This document shows, one piece after another, positions 32,614-42,842 of a stretch of 64,000 nt of DNA; position 1 is the first letter of the stretch; each line of letters begins with the position of its first letter. The position numbers and the translations under genes are program-made. The notes under the pieces are model-generated. The model had not been told where the DNA came from. It ran no database searches and saw only the letters and a program-made list of their open reading frames with translations. The stretch spans positions 38,774,114 to 38,838,113 of the forward strand of contig JASDDO010000024.1 in NCBI GenBank assembly GCA_030015575.1, in the 5' to 3' direction. The stretch is from Agapanthus africanus. Its lineage: Eukaryota > Streptophyta > Magnoliopsida > Asparagales > Amaryllidaceae.

Positions 32614-34631
32614 TTAGGAGAGAGAGAAGAAACACTTTAGCATGATGCTCTTGCAAGTTTAGAGTGGTTTTTAATTTGTCTAAACAGGATGGCTCCCACT
32701 GTCTCTCGAATCCCTCCTCAAACCATAAAGGAAGAATTAGTCGGGATCAATCTCACCGTACAATACTTGCTTAACCGTTCAGCCAGGCCAGTGTCGGTAC
32801 TTCGAAGGAGGTTTTCCAACGCTTTCGCGAAGTTCCTTAATTAAGTAACCTCTTTTCCCTGTGGGCGTAGCCCCGCTAACACCTTTCTAGACACCTACTT
32901 GGTTTATAGCATTGATCGTTAAGTGAGAAAATTCCGGAGGAGTAGCATATACTCACAGTAGGATCGGGATCCAAATATCATCGCGTGACAAAACTGAAGG
33001 AATCCTACCAGAATCATCACACTCCAAATGGTATGCAACGCTAGCAAGTTTCAGTTCTTTTGAAACTCCCGATGTGGATTTTTGCCCCATGCTCTTATGA
33101 CTTTGACTTTGGCCAAAATATCATAAGTCACATGTCAAGTTCTACCCATCATTCTCCAGGTTAATTTGAGCCCACCCGCACATACCCTTGACTTTGGCCA
33201 AAATGGTAGAACGACTGCCCCAAACCAACACATCTATCTATGCTGCACATGAATACCCAATAGCTACCAATCACTATGCCTTGACTTTGGCCAACATACA
33301 TAGCTTGAATACTTATTGACCATTCATGTGAAACGACGGAGGGCTACGAATGGTTTTGGCGAAACCGTGAACGTAGTGAACTTGATATAATCGAAGGAAC
33401 AAGATAGCTTTCAAAAGGAGTGGTTCAAGCTCCGCATTTAAAAGTTTGGTTTTGAAAAGAACCGAGTGGTTTTCAAAGTGTTCCAACGACTTTTACTTGG
33501 TTTATTTTATCTTGCATTAATTCCAATGCGTCCCATCATTTAATCCTACCATTGCAGAAAACAATGAAAATATGACGTACGCTTATGCCATCCGCATTCG
33601 CCACGGGGTCCCGTCATCACCCGTTAGGTTACTTAACTAACGACAGAGCGGGGGCTGGACTAGCGCGGATGGAAAACATAAGCAACGCCTAAATAGATAT
33701 CATATAGATATATATAAACATTCGTCACATGCAATGATAGCCATTCCAGATCACAGATGAATACATTGGATATACTAGGAATCCGCAATTCGTACGAGCC
33801 TGTAACGAAGAACGGATTACACGGTCGCGATGAATAGCCAAACCCCACCCTAGACCCCTACGTGTGCGGCAAACTACCCGCCAAGTACCCGAAGCGAAGC
33901 AACCTCCCTCAACACCGTGAGTAGGACACTTGGCACTTCGAGATACCCGGTAGTTTGTGCACCCCACCTTGGGTCTATCCTAGGAGCAAAAACAGTAAAA
34001 AGAAATTATACCATGACGGCTATAACCCCGACCCGGTTGTGCGGCCATACAAATAATATTACATCAATTTACATATTATAAGAATTGAAAGAATAAGAAA
34101 ACTCTCATCTCACAACCCCCCGACTATTCATCCGCGACAATCCAACGAATTCATATACACATACCAACAACATTACAGATCACAGATATGTATAACCCCC
34201 ACTAATCGACGTATAGCGATTAGCAGACGTTCAATACATATATCACATCACAGATATAACCCATTAGCCAAAGTGTAAAGAAGTTCGATCAAAAATACGG
34301 ATTTGTGACCACCCCAAAAACCAACTTGTTCTCTGGAAAATCTGGGTGGAAACAAACTATCTCAAAAATCATAAAACACCCCCAGAAGTAAACTGCAGGA
34401 AAAACGATCCACGGCCGAGTCAACTCGGCCGCGGATCCGCGGTGAGTTGGTCGGTTCAGTGGGTCGTTTTTCTTGCCTGTACTTAGAAAAGCTTGAGCCG
34501 ATTTTTAAGATATGATTTATTAATTTTAAAGCAGGTTTAAAAATCGGCAGAAAGTTAGGGTTTTGGAAAAATGTTTTGCGGTTTTTTGCGATCGAAGTTC
34601 TATATACTTTGCTAACTAGTTAGTTTGTGTT
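32614..34631 (-). repeat. Leader (5' UTR) of the inner Copia element
   Basis: About 2 kb of non-coding sequence lies between the primer-binding site and gag. It has a palindromic block at 33,622-33,642 and three copies of a CTTGACTTTGGCCAA-type unit (plus-strand phrase, about 33,101, 33,183 and 33,277). It also has GC-rich inverted segments at 34,400-34,450 (GGCCGAGTCAACTCGGCCGC). It shares landmarks with the outer element's leader. Confidence 0.8.
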
Positions 34632-34632
34632 T

Positions 34633-34650
34633 AGCTAGGCTCTGATACCA
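34633..34650 (-). other. Primer-binding site of the inner Copia element (initiator tRNA-Met)
   Basis: The minus strand reads TGGTATCAGAGCCTAGCT one base after the LTR end. TGGTATCAGAGC is the standard complement of the plant initiator methionine tRNA 3' end. Confidence 0.95.
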
Positions 34651-34651
34651 C

Positions 34652-36687
34652 TGTAAGTCCACGTTTCTCACCCCGGTGCTTGCGGGGAGGCGGAAACGTT
34701 ATGAAAAATTTGATTTTTACAACTCTAGGCAACATGGACTATATAAAGGAGGGATATTTCCTAAACAAAACTAACTAACAAAGCTAAAGAGTTTAGCTAC
34801 TCGGAAAGTGGGTTATACCTAGGGCTTCAAGTCCTTCTCTCCTTGCTCCTTGGAGTGAAAGAAAGGGTTCTCCTTGTCGCTTCTTTTGCCGAAGAAAGAT
34901 CCACCCGAGGGCCTCAACCTTTGGCTCCAACCTCAAACTAGAAGTAACTAAGGTGCTTGGTGTGCTAGACCTAGGACCTTAGAAAGAGTAGAGAGTGTTT
35001 TTGGAGGGATTATCTCAAGCTCAAATGGTTCTCAACACATGAGAGGGGAGAGCTAGAGAGAGAGGAAGAGGAGGAGAGAGAATGGAAATGATCAAGTGAG
35101 AAGAATATCTCAACCTTATCACATATATGTGATTTATGAATAATAGATAATTAGTCAAGATAATTGTCATGGTAAATCAAGAAATGACCATTATCATTTC
35201 ACATTAAATGCTTTTGCAAGGATCAAAGAGTATCTTTCATATGGAATGATGATGGTCAACTTGTCAACTTAGGTCAACAAGTCAAGTATAGTCAAATGGT
35301 CAACAACCCTAACCATGCACAATTATAATTAAATAATATCAATAAATCATAATTCACACATAAACATTAGGGTTAAGAAAATGACAATAGTCATCAACCC
35401 TAATCAAAGTCCTCTGCCTCTGTCTCAGTCAACTGTGCATACACACCCGTATCCGTATTCCGAGGAACACGAATACAACGAGATAAAACCAATCCCAAAT
35501 CATATACTAGGATCTGGCTTAAACCAAAGCCTGCTAGTATAAGCTGTCCGGACACCAAACGTGCACAAGTGCGCGGATGTGAACGAACCCTGTCGCAAAA
35601 CCATGCGACCTCTACTCATTTTGCCTAAAGGCGAATAACCCTCTGTGTGGAACTCTAAAGACTCGACACTACGCTGGCAGTGGGTTTAACCACAGACCGC
35701 AAGCGGCACTAGCTGTACGTAACGGTCCTCAGGTAGATGCCGATAAGAAGACTGACGAGGTAAACCCCATCTGAACTCCTACCGAGCCTGAATGTGACAG
35801 TCTCCGTACAGTCCGGTCTGTTCGTCTAAGAACATCGCATAGCGGGCCTAGGGGGGCGGTAAACGTCAGTCCCCTACTAGCGGTACAAGTCGTGCCGGAG
35901 TGTAGCCCAGAACACCTGAGATAACACTGGGAACCTACCAGTCTATCTCGCTTGCCCTGGCCAGGGACTTTGTGTAATGGCTCTCCTAGACACAACGCGA
36001 TATCAACCCCCAATACCGGGAGAGACGAATCCTGTCTAACCGTCACTGCCTCCAAGTGCTTTGGGACTGCACCCAAAAACTACCTGTTTGCACGACTCTT
36101 TTGAGCCGTGGTAGGGTAGTAATCAAAGTACAGTGGGAACACACTCGAGGCGAAGTGACAGTGTCAAATCAATGGACTAAGCTGTACTCATGTCACCTGG
36201 GAACTGATAACTGATGATAGGTATAATACCAACCAACAGTTCCCGACGAGTCATGTCCAGTGTACTCGTAACCTAACGAACACCCGCATACTATCTCAAG
36301 TACGACGTACTGACGGCTGTGGGACAGGCCGTCTTCCAAGCTAGGATGAGAAGCGCATACGCTAGTCTACTCCGGAGTATCGATGCCCTGTCTCGATAGT
36401 CCTGTGACTAGGGACCTGCATAAGGATGTGCTTATAGATTACCCAGCCCCCACGAGTGTGACTGTCATCACAACGCTGGTAATCAAGCAAAGATCCGAAG
36501 GGCTCCACTAATGTGTAAAGGCGATATGCTAAAAGAACACATGCACACATTAAAGCAGAAACAAACCAAGTAGCATACTACTATTTTGAGCAAGAATGTC
36601 AATACAAGGTGAATATCCCAAGCTTCCATCAAGTAATATACAATCCAGTATGATACAGTAATGGCCTCTAGGGCATATACACTAACA
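34652..36687 (-). repeat. 5' LTR of the inner Copia element
   Basis: Right LTR in window orientation (2,036 bp), almost identical to 26,596-28,631. The ORF-like stretch at 35,729-36,076 is mirrored in the other LTR and is not taken as a gene. Confidence 0.95.
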
Positions 36688-36692
36688 TCAAG

Positions 36693-37287
36693 TACCACCC
36701 CAGATATTGTTTTTGCACTAGCTGCAATAAGCAGATATATTAATCCAATCCTGGAGAAACGTTGGGAAGCAGTTTATGAACATAAATGGATATTCTAGGG
36801 ATATGGTAACGGCAGCCTCCTTCAGGAGACGGTTATCATCAGGCTTCTAAGGTGACCTGGATGACAGAGTGACTGTCAGAGTTATAGTTTTTCCCTCTTC
36901 TGAGAGGCAGTATGTTGGACAGGTGGTCCAAGCGGATACTGAGGAAAGGCATGGCGCAGGATACTGATTAAATTCAGTGGATGATACAGTCTAAGAAGTT
37001 TGCTGGATTTGGAGTTCGTTTGTGAACTGGGTCCCATCAGATATCCAGACAAATTCTAAGACAGGTATTGCTCATTTCGGGAGATAGTTTTCTCCGCGAA
37101 GTTGAGATATAGAGAGATACAGAAAGAAACATTGGAGCGGATCCACTCACTGAGGCTATTTCTCGAACGCAATAGTTTCGCAAACGGACTTTGCGAAACT
37201 GATTAGTAGAGAAGTTGGGTGTTTGGTATCACACAGGCTGTGAGCATGCGACATCGCAATAATTGGCTTTAAGTGCAAGTGGGAGAT
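36693..37287 (+). mobile_element. Outer Copia element: decayed RT-RNase H end and polypurine tract
   Basis: Immediately after the inner element the sequence reads like a Copia RT end (TPDIVFALAAISRYINP), then heavily decayed RNase H-like sequence (ADPLTEAIS near 37,145). The polypurine tract TGCAAGTGGGAGAT at 37,274-37,287 abuts the 3' LTR. Broken several times. Confidence 0.7.
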
Positions 37288-39328
37288 TGTTGGCTATAGT
37301 GCCCTCAAGGAAATTATTGTAATCGCAGGCAGGTGATTATGATGATTGAGGGATGACCTATATCGGTAGAATAGTCTTACTCGAGATGATAGTATGCTAT
37401 CTAATTTGTCTTTATCATCATGTACATGTTGATAGAGCATATAGGATTCTTGCCTTACTACCAGTATTATGATGGCGATCATAAACGTGGGAGCTGGGGG
37501 TCTATAAGCACATCCTTAAATGTCCCTATTCGTGGGAGTATCAAGACTGGGCATCGATACTCTAGTGTAGACTAGTGTATACTGATCGAGACCCCGACGA
37601 GGGGCGGTGGCCAGGTCTCACAAGCCATTGGTGTTAGTTTGTTCACCTAAGATAGTATTCAGGTGCTCATTGGGTTATGAGTACACTGGACGGACTTGCC
37701 GGGAATCTGCTAGTTGGTAGTATACCTATTGTCAGATAGCAGTTCCTAGGTGACATGTGTACATGTTAGTTTGTAAACCTGAGATAGTCATTTATCTCGT
37801 GTGAGTTTCCACTATGCTTTGATTACTACCCTACCATGGCTCAAAGGAGTCGTGCAAACACCTTTTAGTTGGGTACAGTCCCGAGCCACATGGAGGCAGT
37901 GATCGGATCGTCGGGGATTCGTCTCTGCCGGTATTGGCGGTTGATGTCGCGTTGTGTACGGGTGGCCATCACCAGAAATCCGTGGCCACGGTGGACGAGA
38001 ATTACCGATCCAGGATCGATAATTACTCAGGTGGTGATGGATTTCATGCCGACACTAAATGTCGCGTTGATAGGGGTCTGACTTTATCCATCCCCTAGAC
38101 TCGATATGCGATACTCTTAGACGAATAGACCAGACTGTACGGATATTGTCACTGTCATGCTCAGTAGGAGTTCGGGATGAGTTTGCTCATCGGCCTCCCT
38201 TTCGCTCAATACCTGGGTAGCCATTACGTACAGCTAGTGCCGCTGACATGCTTGTGGTTAAACCCACTGCCAGTGTATTGACGAGTCTTTAGAGTCCCAC
38301 ACAGATGGTTTTCACGGTTCAGGCGATATGGTGTAAATGACGTATGTTGGTACATATATGTGTCCGATTAAATATGTGTACATACTGCGCAGACTTTAAT
38401 CGGACGCTTAATAATACTAGCGGCTTAGGATTAAGCCGAATTATTAAATCAGGTTTTGATTTAATAATTTATATATATGTATTTATATATGTATTATAGA
38501 ATTATTGTTCACTATTCATTTTCTCTCTTGGCTATTCGTATTTTTGTACGAATACGCGTATATGTATTTCGATACGTGTACCGGGTTGCATTCCGTATTT
38601 ATACGGAATGGCTTCTAGAAGATGGCCACCTCATTATTGAATTTTCTTTTTAGAAAATCAATTAGGAAATGAGGTGGGGGTGAGTTGGCATGAGCATGGG
38701 TCAAGACATGTAGAGATGTATGGTTTGCAATTGTTTATTGTAAAATTGTGGAGATATTTTGTGAGTGTGTGCATGAGAGAGAGGGGGGAAGCCACAAATT
38801 TTTAGGGGGGCTTGCTCATTTATATTCTCCACTAGATTTCTTCACTTGCTTCATGGTTCATTACACTCTCATTCTCACAAAAAGACTTAGCACTTTCTTG
38901 AGTTGCTCATGCCACATGTTTCATCACCTCCTTCATCTTCTTGAGTTGCTCTATTGAGCATATATGATGAGAGAAAATTATAGTGACACATTCCGACACC
39001 TTCACTCTCCATTGCTAGCAATCTTGGAGCGTCGGTTGCCTCGCTCGACGAGGCTGAAGCTTGCGTCGTTTCTCTCAGGTGGATCATCGTAGATGGAGGA
39101 AGACCGGCAACCAAATTCGATCAAGGAGCCGCTAAGAGCTTGGGGATGATGGTTTAAGACCGAAGGACACGGATCAACTCGGTATAACCATCTAACTGCT
39201 TATATATAGCTTGCTACTTTAGGGTTTAAGGTAGATCCGGGTATCGGATAATGGTAGCGCCAGTTTAGTAAATTTTTGTTCCGCATTTGGCCACGGTTTG
39301 ATGGCCGAGGCACTGCCGTAACCAAACA
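37288..39328 (+). repeat. 3' LTR of the outer Copia element (2,041 bp)
   Basis: Starts TGTTGGCTATAGTGCC after the polypurine tract and ends CCGTAACCAAACA before target duplication GCTCG. Its first kilobase pairs with 20,468-21,451. Blocks such as GGCATCGATACTC and TCTATAAGCACATCCTTA are also found in the inner element's LTRs, so the two families are related. Confidence 0.93.
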
Positions 39329-39335
39329 GCTCGAC

Positions 39336-40828
39336 CTACACATTCTTTGCTATGTTGGAGGAGTAACAATCTAGGGTTTTGACGCTCTTTAGCACCTCAC
39401 AAAATCTTTTCATAACCAATTTTAATATTGTGTGGCTCGAAACTGGTAATTCATAGACACCATCATCACAAAGTACCGGATGCAATTCCTGTCGGATTTC
39501 AAGCTCTTCCAAGCACTCGCGAGCGCTCAACTTATCATTGGACTTAGAATCGTCCTGTAACAATGTGCCGACAATATTATCAAACACATTCTTTTCTACA
39601 TGCATGACATCAATATTGTGTCGAATCAACAAATATTTCCAGTAAGAAAAATTCCATAATATACTTTTCTTTTTCTACACACTCAACTATTTGTTATTTT
39701 CGGATCGCTTCCTTTTTTTTGTTTATTGAAAGAACAATCTGAAAGAAAATGTTTAGAACCTTGCTGGAATTGCACGATGAAATCTGCTCAAAAATTTCTA
39801 TCCCTGGCAACTGTTTTGGTACTTCATCCTTCTACACTGTTCCATCAAACTTATTTGCTATTTTTCTGTATGGATAATTCGCCGATAGCCACCTATGATA
39901 AAACCAGTAGCAAAACATACGTGTCTTAAGCCGTGTGGCACTGTAATCAAGACCATACGATCGACATGCATGCTTCACGTAGGTAGACCATCCAGATAAC
40001 ATATGCTGGAAAATCGTTGATTGTCCAAATAACAGCCGCTCGCATTCTGAACTTCTCCTCGGCGTACGCATCATATGTCTCTACTCCATATTCTCAGAAT
40101 TCTATCAGCTCTTCAATTAAAGCTTCTATAAAGACGTCGATGTTCTGACCAGATGAATATTTTTCAGGAATTAATAAGGAAATAATCATATACGGTTGCT
40201 TTATACACATCCAGGGTAGCAGATTGTAAGGCATAAATAATACCGGCCACATGGACCAACTAGAGCTCATGAGTTTGTAAGGCATAAAACCGTCGGTTTC
40301 CAAATCTAGACGTACATTTCTTAGCTCATCCCTAAAATGATCAACACTGTCTAATTACTTCCATGCTTCTGCATCAGCCGGATGACTCAGCTTCCCGTTT
40401 TTTATCCAACGATCGAAATGCCATCGCTTGCTCTTCGCCACATCCTTTGAAATATATAGATTTTGCAACCACTTAACCATGGGGAAATAACGAAGGATTT
40501 TGGCTGAAGTTTTCTTGCTCTTTTTGCTGGCATCGGACGTTTCTGTGATTGAATTCCGCTTAGCATTTTTCCACCAAGAAAAGTTGCAAGTGGGAAACTC
40601 ATTGAGAGACGCGTAATTCTTGTGATACAGCACACAGTCATTAGGACATGCATCGATCTTCTTATACGAGAAACCAAGTGTCTTAACAATCTTTTTTGCT
40701 TAGTAATGATTCTCTGGAATGGTTTTCTTTCCTTCAGGAAATACCTTGCATAGAAGATCAAGAAGCACATCAAAGTGCTCGTTAGCTAACCCGCTGATCA
40801 TCTTCAAATGGAGGAGTCTTATTATAAA
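39336..40828 (-). pseudogene. TNP2 core of the CACTA (En/Spm) transposase, broken
   Basis: This is the catalytic core region of a plant En/Spm transposase, which would cut and move the DNA element. Landmarks in order on the minus strand: VFPEGKKTIPENHY and AKKIVKTLGFSYKKIDACPN (about 40,640-40,760), KILRYFPMVKWLQNLY and WHFDRWIKNGKLSHPADAEA (about 40,360-40,520), ELRNVRLDLETDGFMPYKLM, WPVLFMPYNLLPWMCIKQPY and NIDVFIEALIEELIEF (about 40,094-40,330), MLSGWSTYVKHAC (about 39,970-40,020), HNIDVMHVEKNVFDNIVGTL (about 39,560-39,620). It is not functional: in-frame stops interrupt it near 40,698, 40,355 and 40,094, and the frame changes near 40,010. Its 3' side is interrupted by the Copia insertion at 39,329, resuming at 20,462 with DUF4218. 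Confidence 0.93.
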
Positions 40829-41326
40829 TTACAGCCTACTAAATTCCATATAGCCTTTGTACAGATCTTGTTCGTTTTTCTCCAGAAGTTTCTGCAATTC
40901 GTCTACTTCACTGGTGCCTTCAGACGGTTCAACATCATTCATTTTCTCTCCAGCAAAAAAATCATCCAGCATCTCATGCGTGTCATTTATCCTATCACCG
41001 GTCGACAATTCAGCTTGCGAAACTGCAGTCTCATTATCCATCCTTGTTTCCTCGTCATGTATTCTCTTGCCATGGTAATTCCAATGAATGTAATTCGGTT
41101 CAAAACCCTCTACAAACACATGTTCTTTTATCACTTCACGTCGAAAACGGACTCTATTCTTAGATTTCTTACAAGGACGGAACAAGAGTCCATCTCGGCT
41201 ACGCTTTGGGTTCATCTCTGTAGAATTTAAAAAGAGTTTAAGTCCATCTTTAAATCGGGCATCTCTCAAACTATACCTGTCTATTTTCCCCATGTACATA
41301 AACAATTTATCCGGAAGAATTCTCAT
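40829..41326 (-). pseudogene. N-terminal transposase-associated domain of the CACTA transposase
   Basis: This 165-codon open stretch starts MRILPDKLFMYMGKIDRY and contains LLFRPCKKSKNRVRFRRE, then VIKEHVFVEGFEPNYIHWNY and HGK. These match the N-terminal transposase-associated domain that precedes TNP2 in plant En/Spm elements: a basic C-x-x-C-x-N-type segment followed by a V-x-x-H-x-x-x-x-G-F-x-x-x-Y-x-x-W motif. An acidic linker follows (MNDVEPSEGTSEVDELQKLL). The family's usual CPCxxC is reduced to RPCKKSK here, so the zinc-binding-like motif is incomplete. It lies directly ahead of the TNP2 region and in the same orientation. This exon reads openly but the gene as a whole is broken. Confidence 0.88.
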
Positions 41327-42842
41327 CTGTTATCACACAGATAATAATATGAGTTTAGCATATCTTATGAGTTTATTGCAAACTCATCATTAAATAATTT
41401 TTCAAGTTTTAAATTAGATTTTATGATGTGGACGCATCAAAACACCTGAAGTCATTTAAAATTGGCGCAAGTACTCAGGGCAAAAGGTCGGGACAAATAA
41501 TTAGTTTCACGGCTATCAGGGCTGAAGGTCTTAATTCACATTACGAATGCAAAACCCGCATCTCACTTCCTCTTGATTTTCGTCCATTTCGAGAATTTCA
41601 GCAGCACGTTCCCTCTGTTTTCCATATTCGTACATAAATCTATACACGGGAAACAAGTGGAAAGCACCGTTGAAACTTCTCGAAATGAACGAAAATACAG
41701 GAGGATGTGAGATGTGAGTCTTGTCGCATTCGTAATATGTCCAAACTGTACAAATCCGACAATTACTGTATGTCACATCCCCTCGTTGAATACTACACAT
41801 ACATTTGAAAAAATTGAACATGACGCTCAACTCTCACAAACATATAATGTGATCCTATCAATTCGACTGGAAAAAGATTTGATATACACCAATTGTCAGA
41901 CGAGAAACTATAGGTCGATCTTAAACTTACCGATTAAATGAAAAAATAAAACCCTAGTTAAGTTTTTAATCAAAATTTTAGGGTATCTCTTAACTTTCTA
42001 TTTAATCATTTTTTAATCAGGGTCTCGATTCACTATTATCTGGTCTTAATTAAGATTTCTTGATTAGTGCAATTAATATTATAAGTTAATTAGTGTTAAT
42101 TTTTCTTAATCAGTTTGATTTTATTTTTGATTTGTGCATCCAGTATAGTTTTATTGGTATTAAAAAATTTGATTTTTATTTTTATTTGGTTTATAAATTA
42201 TGTTACAATTAAAAAATCTAAGTAATAAATTATAGACAAAAAGATATCGAATTATTAAATTTACAAAATACAGGATATCAAATTATTAAATTTACAAAAT
42301 ACAAGCTAGAAGTTAGGATAAATATATTTTTGAAATATTTCATATGCGGGCATGCACACACATATATCCTCTCACACACTTACACATATGCATGCGCACT
42401 CAAACACTCATACATACACTCGCTTACATACTTACACACACTCGCTCACATTTGTACGCGCAGACACACACTTACACATACTCACAAACACACATGTGCC
42501 GCACTCAAACACTCATACACACATTTTCTCACACACTCGCTCGCATACGTACGCGCGGACACACACTTGCACATACTCATAAACACACATGCGCACGCGT
42601 GTACTCACTCACACACCCTCAATTACCTATAATTCATTTTACCCTAAATTTATCTAACATAATCCTATAATCTATCTTACTCTAAATTAATCTAACAAGT
42701 AAATTCATCGGTTACTTAAGATCCTTATATCTTCAACTATAATTCTAATTACCAAATTTATATTTCAATTTTTCATCTATTTTCAATTCTAAAACCCATC
42801 TAAAACAATTTTCTTCAATTATATTTTAATACTAAAACCTAT
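41327..42842 (-). other. 5' flank of the CACTA element; no gene
   Basis: AT-rich sequence lies between the transposase start and the next element. An imperfect inverted repeat has arms at 41,539-41,600 and 41,674-41,737 (CATTACGAATGC on one side, GCATTCGTAATATG on the other), with a spacer of about 73 bp. CACTA elements carry subterminal repeats, which this could be. I searched for the CACTA terminal sequence (plus-strand …TTGTAGTG) and did not find it, so the element's right end is not fixed. Confidence 0.5.
42345..42620. repeat. CA-rich minisatellite, two or more units of about 100 bp
   Basis: Two long units begin ACTCAAACACTCATACA at about 42,398 and 42,503, each rich in ACAC and ACTC and containing GTACGCGC. 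Three overlapping Thr/His-rich ORFs come from the low complexity and are not genes. Confidence 0.85.

Larger units (their letters stand above)
26596..36687 (-). mobile_element. Inner Ty1/Copia element (Angela/BARE-like), complete in length
   Basis: Two LTRs of equal length (2,036 bp each) flank an internal domain of about 6.0 kb. In sense it starts TGTTAGTGTATATGCCCTAG and ends CGTGGACTTACA. A perfect target duplication TCAAG flanks it (26,591-26,595 and 36,688-36,692). The primer-binding site is complementary to initiator tRNA-Met. The order gag, protease, integrase, RT, RNase H shows Copia, and the start resembles Angela/BARE LTRs. By eye the two LTRs differ at about 50 positions (about 2.5 percent), or about 1 million years at 1.3e-8 per site per year, with an excess of C/T and G/A changes as expected for methylated DNA. 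The coding region is broken, with about half a dozen breaks. Confidence 0.95.
20468..39328 (+). mobile_element. Outer Ty1/Copia element (Angela/BARE-like), plus strand, carrying a nested element
   Basis: It starts TGTTGGCTATAG at 20,468 and ends AACCAAACA at 39,328. A perfect 5-bp target duplication GCTCG flanks it (20,463-20,467 and 39,329-39,333). The termini and the PPT (AAGTGGGAGAT) just before the 3' LTR are of the Angela/BARE type. The 5' LTR is present only in its first kilobase, and the internal region is decayed with no long open frame. The shared part of the LTRs differs by roughly 5-6 percent by eye, which at a commonly used plant rate (1.3e-8 per site per year) would be about 2 million years. 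A minus-strand Copia element (26,596-36,687) is inserted inside its RT region. It is broken many times over. Confidence 0.9.

Noticed and set aside
35729-36076. A 115-codon ORF in an inner Copia LTR, with a shorter twin at 27,792-28,019
   Set aside because: It lies in both LTRs at the same place, shows no domain and is shortened by small changes in the twin, so it is probably a chance open frame in the LTR.
20468-39328. Calling the outer Copia a classic LARD with a purely non-coding interior
   Set aside because: A decayed RT-RNase H stretch remains around the inner insertion and near the polypurine tract, so it descends from a coding element. Non-autonomous spread is kept only as a hypothesis.
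42330-42670. Three overlapping Thr/His-rich ORFs
   Set aside because: They are translations of a CA-rich minisatellite in three frames.
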